Assembly: GCF_002257585.1 (NCBI RefSeq)
Contig: NZ_CP022743.1
Span: 4,898,001 to 4,962,000, forward strand
Reading direction: 5' to 3'
DNA: 64,000 nucleotides
DNA from: Mucilaginibacter xinganensis
GTDB lineage: Bacteria > Bacteroidota > Bacteroidia > Sphingobacteriales > Sphingobacteriaceae
The notes under the pieces were generated by a model, which was not told where the DNA came from, searched no databases, and saw only the letters and a list, made by a program, of their open reading frames with translations. Every line of letters starts with the position of its first letter. The stretch's first letter is position 1. Shown here piece after piece: positions 1-8,490 of this stretch. Position numbers and translations under genes: made by a program.

Positions 1-59
1 AACGTTTTATCCCTCAAGGTAGTAGCTAAGCTAATTTAATAACTATAACAATGATCTTC

Positions 60-84
60 TTTTAAATAACATGGTTATTTAAAA
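60..84. repeat. AT-rich inverted repeat
   Basis: An 11-bp perfect stem (60-70 with 74-84) closes a 3-base ATG loop. It lies downstream of the minus-strand gene ending at 141 and could be a weak terminator, but no clear T-run follows on that strand. Function is not established. Confidence 0.35.
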
Positions 85-140
85 GCCCGGTAGCAAAAAA
101 ATATTAATACATTAACACAACCGACAAATATAAATATCCA

Positions 141-758
141 TCATATTTGAACCTGGTGAATAGGGTACACAAATTCTAGGTAAAGGAAGAAAAATGCGAT
201 AGCCATGGCCAGGATGATAAGACCAATAACCGCTGAATTGATTTTTATCCCGTCTTTGCTGATTTCGAACGTATTGCTACCTGACAAAGATATATCCGTT
301 TCAGTTTTTTCGTCGGCAGAAGTATTTGTAATTGTTGAGATAGCATCGGATCCCTGCGAGACGATTGCCCTTTTGGCATCATGATGTTTTCGCAGCATCT
401 CGTGGGTAAATTCGAACTGTTTATAGGATAAAAACAAACCGGTAAGCACAATAAATATTACTACAATAAATATAATCATTGACATAATGTATTGTAAATT
501 AAACACCTTTCGCCAGTGTTTATTTATAAACTCAGCTTGCTTCAAATTTATCTCCCGGATTTTCTTATTGTAAACTTCATCTGTATAATTAACTGAAGCC
601 GATGAGGCATGATCGTAATCTTCGGAATCCCGATCCATCAATGAAAGTGCGGCATTTGGCTGCATTTTATTGTTTGACTGTGCAGGGTTAGCGCTTGAAA
701 TGACAGCGTTAAAAAAGCAAACAAAAAATATTAAAATTAATTTCGCCCCAGTCATCAT
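141..758 (-). CDS. Hypothetical two-helix membrane protein
   Basis: A 205-residue protein that I do not recognise. It opens with a hydrophobic signal-like segment (residues about 4-22, MM start then LILIFFVCFF), continues with a polar acidic stretch (35-60), and has two clear membrane helices at about 90-111 and 174-195 that flank a roughly 60-residue charged loop. It ends ten residues after the second helix. The gene sits 13 bases downstream of the secreted proline-rich protein ending at 772 on the same strand, so the two are probably co-transcribed. An envelope role is likely; nothing more specific can be said. Confidence 0.7.
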   Translation of the reverse strand: MMTGAKLILIFFVCFFNAVISSANPAQSNNKMQPNAALSLMDRDSEDYDHASSASVNYTDEVYNKKIREINLKQAEFINKHWRKVFNLQYIMSMIIFIVVIFIVLTGLFLSYKQFEFTHEMLRKHHDAKRAIVSQGSDAISTITNTSADEKTETDISLSGSNTFEISKDGIKINSAVIGLIILAMAIAFFFLYLEFVYPIHQVQI

Positions 759-771
759 AAGCTACTTATAT

Positions 772-1107
772 TTATTTTAAAAATATTTTATAATATTTTT
801 TTCTGACTTTTAACAATCCAAAAGGATTACCCGACGGCACGAGTTTCGCTTCCTTTTTACGATAAAGGGTAAAGTCGCGGTCATTTAATATATGTGCTAT
901 TTTCAATAAATAGTCGTTAGCTTCTTTGAGCACCGCAACGGTATCTGCAACATTAACAGGAACATCCATCTGCATTTTAGGCATAGGCATCGTTGCGGGA
1001 GGTGGCGGTGGCGTCGGTGGTGGGGATTGAGGCGCGCGATGCTGTTGAGCCTTTACAACTACAATGCCCAATACAAAAGCACCTGTTATTACAAATTTAA
1101 TTTTCAT
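772..1107 (-). CDS. Small secreted proline-rich hypothetical protein
   Basis: A 111-residue protein with a typical Sec signal peptide (residues 1-20, ending VVVKA before QQHR). A polyproline stretch follows at about 28-38 (PQSPPPTPPPPP), then a methionine-rich linker and a basic C-terminus with several Lys/Tyr residues. The polyproline segment resembles the spacer of periplasm-spanning proteins, but no domain is recognisable. It lies just upstream of the two-helix membrane protein ending at 141 on the same strand and may form a two-gene transcript with it. Function unknown. Confidence 0.65.
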   Translation of the reverse strand: MKIKFVITGAFVLGIVVVKAQQHRAPQSPPPTPPPPPATMPMPKMQMDVPVNVADTVAVLKEANDYLLKIAHILNDRDFTLYRKKEAKLVPSGNPFGLLKVRKKYYKIFLK

Positions 1108-1301
1108 AATGAGATTAATGCAAATAGGGCATATCTAAGTTAAAAAATATATTTTTAAATAATAATATATTTTTTAACTTATTATTAGCTTATATATCCA
1201 ACTTCTTATAAGTTACCGGCAAGTCAAATTGCCAGGCAATTAAGCTGAATGCACTTATTTTGCCTATCTTAGTATATAGAATCGATAGAAGTTGAATTTA
1301 T

Positions 1302-1766
1302 ATGGCTAATGATAAAATAACCGTATTGTATGTAGATGACGAAGACAATAACCTGTTTTCTCTTAAAGCTACCTTCCGGATAAAATACAACGTACTTACC
1401 GCGGTTAGCGGCGATGCTGCCCTGGAAATATTGGACACTATAAAGGTACATATCATTATCACCGACCAGCGCATGCCGGGAATGACCGGCGTCGCCTTCC
1501 TGGAGAAGGTTTTAGAAAAATACCCTGATCCGATGAGGATTCTTTTAACTGGTTATGCTGATATGGAAGCGGTAGTGGACGCTGTTAATAAGGGGAAAAT
1601 TTTTCATTACCTGGCTAAACCATGGAATGAAGAAGAATTGGATTTAACCATACAATCGGCTTATGCAAAGTACCTGGAAAGAGCAGAGTTAAAAGTAACC
1701 AACCAAAAACTGGAAGTATCAAATGAACAGCTTGAATTTTTGCTCAGGCAAAAATTACTTTCCTAA
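1302..1766 (+). CDS. Response regulator, receiver domain with short coiled-coil tail
   Basis: A 154-residue CheY-like receiver. The acidic pocket is VDDED (residues 11-15), the phospho-acceptor is D55 in TDQRMPGMTG, the conserved Thr lies in LLTGY, and the lysine is K106 in LAKPW. This DQRMPG/LTGYAD/KPW signature is the subtype usually fused to kinases or HD-GYP domains, and the same subtype heads the receiver-kinase encoded at 2191-3276. After the receiver there is only a heptad-like tail (residues about 115-150), with no DNA-binding or enzymatic domain. It is transcribed toward the kinase operon. It may exchange phosphate with one of the two neighbouring kinases; that is inference. Confidence 0.9.
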   Translation: MANDKITVLYVDDEDNNLFSLKATFRIKYNVLTAVSGDAALEILDTIKVHIIITDQRMPGMTGVAFLEKVLEKYPDPMRILLTGYADMEAVVDAVNKGKIFHYLAKPWNEEELDLTIQSAYAKYLERAELKVTNQKLEVSNEQLEFLLRQKLLS

Positions 1767-1774
1767 ATGCTTCA

Positions 1775-2194
1775 TTAAATTGATAATCCTATCCGTCCCA
1801 GTAGTAAAACCAGTTTTTCAATAGTAAGCGGCTTTTCTATAATGCTGTTTACCGTTTCTTTTTTAAACTCCCCAGAGATATCCCTTATGGTTTTCATAGA
1901 TGGCAGTATTGACAATATAATTATCACATAATTATTGCGGACCTCCTCAGGGAGATTTTCAAAAGCTTCGATAAATTGATAGCCGTTCATCAAAGGCATT
2001 TGCAGATCGAGCAATATTATAGTCGGCCTGGTATCAACTGAATCTGTTATTTGTATACGCTGAAGTGCGAGTTCTGCGCTTTGAAAGGTTTGGACACTTG
2101 ATTTTATGTAATTGTGCTGGATTATTTTTTTTATAACAAAACAATCCAGCTCGCTATCGTCAATTACAATAAATGAAAGGGCTCTCTCTGTCAT
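1775..2194 (-). CDS. Single-domain response regulator
   Basis: A 139-residue stand-alone receiver domain of the Rcp1-like subtype: IDD pocket (residues 11-13), phospho-acceptor D63 in LLDLQMP, switch residue S95 in IILS, and K121 in EKPL. No output domain is present, so it presumably acts by protein contact or as a phosphate shuttle. Its start codon overlaps the stop of the receiver-kinase at 2191 by 4 bases (ATGA type), which makes translational coupling and a kinase-partner relationship likely. The residue following the usual Thr/Ser switch is atypical (LSILPS instead of LTSS). Confidence 0.88.
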   Translation of the reverse strand: MTERALSFIVIDDSELDCFVIKKIIQHNYIKSSVQTFQSAELALQRIQITDSVDTRPTIILLDLQMPLMNGYQFIEAFENLPEEVRNNYVIIILSILPSMKTIRDISGEFKKETVNSIIEKPLTIEKLVLLLGRIGLSI

Positions 2195-3276
2195 ATCGAT
2201 GGAATTGTGATTGTAAATATTGTTCCTCTGTTTACAGCAGAATTAACGTCAACATGCCCGTTCAACTTCAATATAGCGCTCTTAGCATTATATAAACCAA
2301 ACCCCGAACCAACCTCCTGGTAATTAGCCCGGTAAAAAAGATTAAAGATTTCTCCAATATGGCTCGCTAAGATACCTATACCTGTGTCCCTTACGCAAAT
2401 TGTTGCATGGCCTTTATATACCTTAATGCTTAGTTCAACAACTTTATCGGAACTGTTTTTATCCTGATATTTAAACGCGTTGGACAACAGGTTATTTAAA
2501 ATAATATTCAGGGGCACTTCATCACTCCGGAAAATATCCTGCTGCTCCACATTTACATTAAAAACCACATGATTTGCTTTTGCCACTACCGAATAAATTG
2601 CCTTTAAATCATCAGCAACTTTATTAAAATCAATGTCGGTAATGTTTAGCTCGCCTCTTTTTAGGCTATAGTAATCATGCATACTTAAAATGTAAGTATC
2701 CAGCTTTGTTAATGACTTCCCCATCAGTAACAACATTTCCTTTATCTCTTCAATATGATCAATCTCGCCCGCCAAATTAATAGCGCCCAACATTCCGGAG
2801 AGTGGCCCCCTGATATCATGGCTGATGCTATAAGCAAATTTAGTTAGTTCATTATAGGCTTTTTGCAATTCATCAGTCTTGACCAGTAACATGGAATTGG
2901 CCATATAAAACTTATTAGCCTCGTTGATGGCCGAGATAATGTCAGCTTCAGTCCATGGTTTTTTAACGTACCGGAAAATATTGCCACGGTTTATTGCTTC
3001 TATAATTGACTCTACATCTGTATAAGCGGTAAGTAAAATACGTACGGGTAGTGGATAAGTGACCTTTATTTCCTCAAAGAAATCAACCCCAGTTTTGCCT
3101 GGCATGCGCTGGTCGCAAAAAATAATTCTTATTTCAGGATTATTTTCAAGGTAATTAATTGCCTGCGGAATATTTACCGCCGTTAAAATATGATAGTCTA
3201 ATCTGAACGATGCTTTAAAACCTACCAGATTACCTGGCTCATCATCAACATATAATATCTTTATTTTTTCGGCCAT
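2191..3276 (-). CDS. Hybrid receiver-histidine kinase (REC-HisKA-HATPase)
   Basis: A 361-residue cytosolic kinase with the receiver at the N-terminus. The receiver carries D55 (CDQRMPG) and K106 (KKPW). A linker leads to a HisKA helix with H153 in SISHDIRGP, followed by a HATPase_c domain with an N-box (NNLLSNAFKY) and G-boxes (DTGIGI, GSGFGLYNAK). There is no membrane segment or sensory domain, so its input must arrive through the receiver, as in chemotaxis-type or phosphorelay intermediates. It is translationally coupled to the downstream single-domain receiver ending at 1775. The nearby 7TMR-DISM kinase at 3356 is a plausible upstream partner (inference). Confidence 0.92.
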   Translation of the reverse strand: MAEKIKILYVDDEPGNLVGFKASFRLDYHILTAVNIPQAINYLENNPEIRIIFCDQRMPGKTGVDFFEEIKVTYPLPVRILLTAYTDVESIIEAINRGNIFRYVKKPWTEADIISAINEANKFYMANSMLLVKTDELQKAYNELTKFAYSISHDIRGPLSGMLGAINLAGEIDHIEEIKEMLLLMGKSLTKLDTYILSMHDYYSLKRGELNITDIDFNKVADDLKAIYSVVAKANHVVFNVNVEQQDIFRSDEVPLNIILNNLLSNAFKYQDKNSSDKVVELSIKVYKGHATICVRDTGIGILASHIGEIFNLFYRANYQEVGSGFGLYNAKSAILKLNGHVDVNSAVNRGTIFTITIPSI

Positions 3277-3355
3277 TAAGGATTAGGATTTTTTGTTGAT
3301 AATAGTATTTTTTTTAAAGTTTAAATGGTAAAAACTTTCAGAACAATATAATTAA

Positions 3356-5509
3356 TTAACCAACCGCCGCGAAGTTTATAGGAATTTGTAAAACGAACTC
3401 GGTTCTTTTACCTTCTATACTATCAACACTTATTATTCCATTATGTTTTTTTATAGTATTGTATGCTATTGACATACCCAAGCCAGTACCTTCCCCAACA
3501 TCTTTAGTGGTAAAAAATGGCTCAAAAACTCTTTTTTGAGTTTGAGCATCCATCCCCGCCCCATTGTCTGCTATCTTTACGTAGACGTTTTTGTCGTCAT
3601 GACTGGTTGAGATAGTAATTTCACCACCCTCATTTTCACCGAATTTTTTATGCACTGCATAAACCGCATTTGCAATAATATTTAAAAATACCTGATTTAA
3701 TTTACCTGCGTAGCACTCTATCTTTGGCAAGATACCATATTCTTTAATTATTTTAATTTTATTATGCAGCATATTATTTGCTATGATCATTGTTGATTCA
3801 AGCCCTTCATTGATATCCGCCTTTTTCAGATCGTCTTCATCCAGCCGGGAAAAAATCCTCAGGCTTTTAACAATTTCAGCAGTACGGGTAGCTCCCTCGT
3901 TAATTCCGTTTATTAGCTGCCTGATCTCTAAAGTTAAATAATCAAAATCCAGTTCTTCTTTATAATCATTTATCTGTTTTTGTTTATCTGTCGCAGTGGC
4001 GTCAGATAAACTTACATTTTCAATCACGCTAAAGGCTTCAAACATGATTTCGATATCCCGGTTCAAAGGTTTTATGTTTGAAGTAACAAAATTAATAGGA
4101 TTGTTGATCTCATGGGCTATCCCGGCCGTTAACTGGCCCAGCGAGGCCATTTTTTCTGACTCAACCAACTGGCTTTGGGTTTGCTTTAAGTCAGTTAGGA
4201 TTTTATTTAATTCAAAGTTGGATTCGCTTAATTCTGCTGTCCGCTCATTTACCTTTAATTCAAGCATTACATTTTGCTCCCGTATAATTCGTTCATTCTC
4301 GCGGGCTATTTCCAGGGCTTCCGCCTGTGATTCCGCTTTCTCTCTTTTTAAGATATTTATCCTGTCGGCCAAACCGAAGGACAGCAATGCCATTTCTATA
4401 ACCGAGGCTGCTTGCATGGAATAACCTGTAAAGGTATTATATGGCAAAACACCGTTATCTTTAAGCGCAAAGATGACGGCCCCTATCAATAAAACCGACC
4501 ATGAAAAAAACACATACTTTGCCGGACGATAGCCTTTTAGCATCACAATAGCCGACGCGATAAGAATACTAAACGCAAACAATGTGGTTGACAACTGCAT
4601 CAATTGGAACCCAGCCTGCACTTTACCCGCCAGCGTTATCAATAACGCGATAGCCTGAAGAATTATAACAATGATAAGTACAATGTCAAAACGCCGGGCC
4701 CTTTGCCGCGTTAGAAGAAATGACCTGGTAAACAGCGTAGCTGCTATGGCACCTAAACAGGCAAAAACAATAACGCTTTTTAACTCAAATGCCGGTGAAT
4801 TTCCCCACAGATATTGAAAGGCAAACCCCTTAATACCTAATTGGGTAAGGCCAACAGAAGCCACGTAAATTACGTAGTAGATATAGCTTTTATCCCTGAC
4901 CGTGAAGAAGATAAAAAGGTTATACAAGAACATGATTAGCACGGCGCCAAAAAATATTCCTGACAATTGGTTCTCCCTGCTTAGAAATTGCCAAAGGTCG
5001 TTTTTCTGATTAACCGAAACGGGCAATATTAATTGCTCCGAACTTTTGATGCGCAAGTAATAAGTTTTAGTGGTACTATAAGGGATGTCAAGATCAAAAA
5101 TATAGTCGGGCTGTTTGTACTTCCGGGTATCAAAATTCTTAATCTCGCCCATCAAAATGCCATGATACTGGTTTTGGGAATCGGGCGTAAAAAGCTCCAC
5201 CTCGTCCAATATGGGGTACGCCAGGTCTAAAAGAAGATCGGGATATTTTGTTTGGTTAGTAACCGTAAACCTGATCCAGGTGCTGAAAGCAGAAAATCCC
5301 AGATTGGGAACATCCTTATCGCATCTTTTAAAATCTTTTGAAGATAGTACGTCTTTAAGGCTAAGTTCCTTATTGATTTGCAATACCGAAATTTGCCGGC
5401 CAATCATAACCCGCCCTTCTGCATTATTAATAATCACATCAGCAAATGCCCTGTTGTTTAATAACAGGAAGCAACAGCCAATCAATAACCTTAAAAAGTT
5501 TTTACACAT
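3356..5509 (-). CDS. 7TMR-DISM sensor histidine kinase
   Basis: A 717-residue membrane kinase. A signal peptide (residues 1-23) is followed by an extracytoplasmic beta-sandwich of the 7TMR-DISM extracellular type, seven membrane helices (about 180-390), a coiled coil, a HisKA helix with H466 in GIAHEINNP, and a HATPase_c domain (NIIANAVYAV, DNGAGMD, GTGLGMSIAY). The family is known to couple an outer sugar- or ligand-binding-like fold to a cytosolic output. The start at 5509 is preferred over an in-frame start 69 bases upstream because it gives a proper signal peptide, has an AGGA element a few bases upstream, and avoids overlap with the methyltransferase stop at 5520. Confidence 0.93.
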   Translation of the reverse strand: MCKNFLRLLIGCCFLLLNNRAFADVIINNAEGRVMIGRQISVLQINKELSLKDVLSSKDFKRCDKDVPNLGFSAFSTWIRFTVTNQTKYPDLLLDLAYPILDEVELFTPDSQNQYHGILMGEIKNFDTRKYKQPDYIFDLDIPYSTTKTYYLRIKSSEQLILPVSVNQKNDLWQFLSRENQLSGIFFGAVLIMFLYNLFIFFTVRDKSYIYYVIYVASVGLTQLGIKGFAFQYLWGNSPAFELKSVIVFACLGAIAATLFTRSFLLTRQRARRFDIVLIIVIILQAIALLITLAGKVQAGFQLMQLSTTLFAFSILIASAIVMLKGYRPAKYVFFSWSVLLIGAVIFALKDNGVLPYNTFTGYSMQAASVIEMALLSFGLADRINILKREKAESQAEALEIARENERIIREQNVMLELKVNERTAELSESNFELNKILTDLKQTQSQLVESEKMASLGQLTAGIAHEINNPINFVTSNIKPLNRDIEIMFEAFSVIENVSLSDATATDKQKQINDYKEELDFDYLTLEIRQLINGINEGATRTAEIVKSLRIFSRLDEDDLKKADINEGLESTMIIANNMLHNKIKIIKEYGILPKIECYAGKLNQVFLNIIANAVYAVHKKFGENEGGEITISTSHDDKNVYVKIADNGAGMDAQTQKRVFEPFFTTKDVGEGTGLGMSIAYNTIKKHNGIISVDSIEGKRTEFVLQIPINFAAVG

Positions 5510-5519
5510 ATAGCTGATC

Positions 5520-6284
5520 CTATTTGACGCATGAAGCCACCACAAGGTTGATGGAGCATGAGAAATAGTTTTCGTCATCCTCTGCCTGGAGTGCTTTGTA
5601 TAAGGCGTGGTATTCCTGTTCCTCGATATAACCCTTTTGTGCAGCCTCCTGAATCATCTTTTCAATCCAGAAATATTCATTTGCTTCTTTTAAAGTGTTA
5701 ACTACAAAAGGGTGAATTTCAAATCTGATATCTCTGAAATTATTCTGCTTTAAATAACTGGTTAGCTTAGCAGCCGCAAAGCCATTATTTACCTTAACAT
5801 CGGTTAAGTACGCAATTACTTTCTTTTGAATTCCAGCAAGCTCAGTGTAAAATGCGAGACTGTTCCAGTCTGTTTCAATAATCACAAAAGGGGCGTCCGT
5901 TTTCAAAACCCTGCTGATCTCACTGAATACCTTTTCAGGATTTTTCAAATGCTGGACCAGTCGTTCAGTCCGAAGACCGGATATAGTTCCGTCTTCAAAA
6001 GGCAAAGGATAAGCTTCTGACAATATAAAATCAACATTGTTAATTTCCTTTGCATCTTCTTTAGCTTGCTGCAGCATTCCGGGATCATGATCAACACCGA
6101 TTATTTTAACATTTTCTGCGGCCATTTTCGCCAATTCAATCACATCATTTCCGGCCCCGCACCCAAGATCTACAATGGTTCCTGAACTTATACTTTTAAA
6201 AAAACTATATGAATGTTCTTTTAAGTTGATCAGCAAACGCCTTGAGTTTTGCAGATAATTGATATCGTAATGTTTGTTTGCCAT
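5520..6284 (-). CDS. Class I SAM-dependent methyltransferase
   Basis: A 254-residue Rossmann-fold methyltransferase. Motif I is VDLGCGAGND (residues 38-47), the acidic end of strand 2 is GVDHD, and a post-motif region RLVQHLKNPEKVF follows as in the Methyltransf_11/25 families. The substrate cannot be read from sequence; small molecules or quinone-like compounds are typical for this clan. The stop codon is only 10 bases upstream of the 7TMR-DISM kinase start, so the two genes are likely in one operon, and the acetyltransferase-like gene lies 18 bases upstream. Confidence 0.88.
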   Translation of the reverse strand: MANKHYDINYLQNSRRLLINLKEHSYSFFKSISSGTIVDLGCGAGNDVIELAKMAAENVKIIGVDHDPGMLQQAKEDAKEINNVDFILSEAYPLPFEDGTISGLRTERLVQHLKNPEKVFSEISRVLKTDAPFVIIETDWNSLAFYTELAGIQKKVIAYLTDVKVNNGFAAAKLTSYLKQNNFRDIRFEIHPFVVNTLKEANEYFWIEKMIQEAAQKGYIEEQEYHALYKALQAEDDENYFSCSINLVVASCVK

Positions 6285-6302
6285 GGTATAATGAATGTAA
6301 AT

Positions 6303-7112
6303 TTACAAAAAGGTGCTGCTTTCTTCGCTAACCATTGTGTTTACGAAGTTCTTTTGTGCTGTTTCTATCGCGTTTAAAAGGTTCCATTTCCGTAGGTTAG
6401 GAATATCCAACTTAAAATCGATAGTGATTTCCTTTTTTTTCAACTCGTGGATCCTTAAATTGTTCGGGTTAGCACGCATTTGCATTATGGCAAATTTATC
6501 GTCTTCTTTGGCCAGGCTTAAATCTCCCACATCTTTTAACACCATCGCTGTTGCAATCAGATCGAGCTTGGGATAATAAAAAGTTCCATTATTGCCTACG
6601 ATGTCTAACAGCACCATTCCGCAATTTACCACCGGCTTTACAGTGTAAGGGGCACATAGAGCGAAGAGTGATTGCAAACCAATTTGTGATGAGATCGCGA
6701 TGAGTGTCCGGATCAGCAATGGGGTTCCTATACCGTACCCGGCAAGTTCCTGCGAATTCCACAGACCGCAGATCTCGCCCGCTCCCTTTTTTGCAAAATC
6801 AGCAACTATTTTAAATATGCCTGAATCCATAGCGCCGGTAGCTTGCTCAATAGGTAATGGTTCGGTGCCGCCGGCAACATGTACCCTGGCCCCGCCATAT
6901 ACAGTTTTGCCATCCTGCGATTCCACAATTATGACAAAAACCGCCGGATTTAGTGCCCATTCATTTTTTGAAGAAGTAACTTTTGTTACCCCAATACTTG
7001 TTAAAACTGCCGTATGGCCTTTAATAAATAGCTCGCACGTGTCGGGCTCATCAATTGCCCTGTAAGCCCTAAGCCTAACACGGGGCGCTCCTTTGTTTAA
7101 GTTACCTTCCAT
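6303..7112 (-). CDS. GNAT-like acyltransferase, putative
   Basis: A 269-residue soluble protein. The central part (residues about 55-170) has the pattern of a GNAT acetyltransferase: an alternating beta core (AVFVIIVES, TVYGGARVHV), then a glycine-rich turn LAGYGIGTPLL (123-133) at the position of the acyl-CoA pyrophosphate loop, followed by a helix and a strand (LQSLFALCAP). The match to the Q/RxxGxG/A motif is loose, so the call is tentative; an autoinducer- or N-acyl-amino-acid-synthase-like relative is also possible. It heads an apparent three-gene transcript with the methyltransferase and the 7TMR-DISM kinase, which suggests small-molecule synthesis tied to sensing (inference). Confidence 0.5.
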   Translation of the reverse strand: MEGNLNKGAPRVRLRAYRAIDEPDTCELFIKGHTAVLTSIGVTKVTSSKNEWALNPAVFVIIVESQDGKTVYGGARVHVAGGTEPLPIEQATGAMDSGIFKIVADFAKKGAGEICGLWNSQELAGYGIGTPLLIRTLIAISSQIGLQSLFALCAPYTVKPVVNCGMVLLDIVGNNGTFYYPKLDLIATAMVLKDVGDLSLAKEDDKFAIMQMRANPNNLRIHELKKKEITIDFKLDIPNLRKWNLLNAIETAQKNFVNTMVSEESSTFL

Positions 7113-7455
7113 CTATTGGATTTTTTTCCAAATCACTACCACTCCCTACAAATCAATAACTTAAACTGACAGATCAGGCAATTGCCTGCTGCAAACTCAA
7201 CCCTAATGCTTGTGGGTTAAATAAACAAATAACTATCAATTAATCAAATCAATGCTTTATTACTGAAAGTGCAAAGCTGGCATAAACCGGCTTATAACTA
7301 ATCAGTAATTAACAATAGACAAATATCGTTAAAATATTAAGCTATTTACCAGCTAAATATTTTATTAGGCCGTTGGACAAAACGGCAAATGCAACCTGAC
7401 TTAGTGTATCAGATCAACCTTTAAACAATAAGCAACATTAAAGTTATAAATTAAT
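7113..7455. other. Gene-free stretch with one short palindrome
   Basis: This AT-rich spacer separates two minus-strand genes. It contains a perfect 14-bp palindrome CAGGCAATTGCCTG at 7175-7188 and a weak AT-rich inverted repeat around 7330-7365. I see no coding signal, RNA gene or convincing promoter. It probably holds the promoter of the acetyltransferase-methyltransferase-kinase transcript. Confidence 0.5.
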
Positions 7456-8382
7456 CTAAACCGCAAATTTTATCCAGCCGTCGCCTTCGTACCCAAAGAT
7501 AAATTGTTTTGGATTGATGATCTCGGCGAGGATTTCTATCGAATCAACAATACGCGGGCCGGGCCTGTTAAAATATTGATTGCCGTCGGCTATATAAACA
7601 CGGTTGTTTTTAACAGCCTTTATTTCATCAAAGCCGGTAAGGTTAAGAAGAATATCAATTTCTTTAAGTGTGCGCTCAATAGAAAACCCGCAAGGCATAA
7701 TGATCATAACCTCCGGATTCTGCAGGCGGATATCATCCCATTGCACATAAGGAGAATGCTTACCTGCTTCGGTTAACACATTGGTACCCCCGGCTATATT
7801 TACAAGTTCGGGCATCCAGTTGCCTGATAACATCAAAGGCTCCAGCCACTCAATACACGCTACTGTAGGCTTATTTTCGTTGTATTTTAATTTATGGCGG
7901 ATAATCTCAACCCTTTCCTGCAATTCCTCAACAAGCGTGTCGCCCCTGTCAATTTCATTTAACGCTGCTGCAACTGTTTTGATATCATTAAATATATCAT
8001 CAAGACTATCAGGTTGAAGAGATATGATATGTGCTGCTTTATTCAGGTAATTTTCAAGCGCTTTTTCAACCGCTGTTAGTGACACGGCACAAACTTCGCA
8101 CTGCGCCTGCGTGATCACCACATCAGGCGACAATCTCTTTATTTCCTCTCGTTTAACGGTATAAACTGACAAAGCATCTGCAAGGATCTCTTTTACTTTA
8201 ACATCAATAGCCGCACTGCTTAAGTTATCCGGAAAATTAGCTTCGGAACAAACTGGCAAATGCTTTACAGATGCCGGATAATCGCACTCATGCGATCTGC
8301 CCACAAGGTATTTTTCCAGGCCAAGCGCACAAATTATTTCAGTGGCAGCAGGCAGTAAGGATACTATTTTTTGCGTACTCAT
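7456..8382 (-). CDS. BtuF/FecB-like helical-backbone substrate-binding protein, no signal peptide
   Basis: A 308-residue member of the periplasmic binding protein family that includes the cobalamin-binding BtuF (PF01497-like): N-terminal KIVSLLPAATEIICALG, central SPDVVITQAQCEVC, a long backbone helix, then MPELVNIAGG and NPEVMIIMPCG. It starts directly at the fold with MSTQKIVSLLPAATE, so no signal peptide or lipobox is present and the protein should be cytosolic. No ABC permease or ATPase lies nearby. Cytosolic relatives annotated as cobalamin-binding proteins are common in Bacteroidota; the true ligand is unknown. Confidence 0.85.
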   Translation of the reverse strand: MSTQKIVSLLPAATEIICALGLEKYLVGRSHECDYPASVKHLPVCSEANFPDNLSSAAIDVKVKEILADALSVYTVKREEIKRLSPDVVITQAQCEVCAVSLTAVEKALENYLNKAAHIISLQPDSLDDIFNDIKTVAAALNEIDRGDTLVEELQERVEIIRHKLKYNENKPTVACIEWLEPLMLSGNWMPELVNIAGGTNVLTEAGKHSPYVQWDDIRLQNPEVMIIMPCGFSIERTLKEIDILLNLTGFDEIKAVKNNRVYIADGNQYFNRPGPRIVDSIEILAEIINPKQFIFGYEGDGWIKFAV

Positions 8383-8490
8383 AATTAAAGCCGCTAAGTT
8401 AGCTATTGTAAATAAAGCGCGGGCAAGAAATTAACGACGCTGTAACAAATGAACTATCAAATCGTCAAATGAATAATAAACCGCAGCAAT

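Noticed and set aside
8383..8490. Possible cobalamin riboswitch ahead of the BtuF-like gene
   Set aside because: The spacer is only 108 bases and lacks the conserved B12-box pattern.
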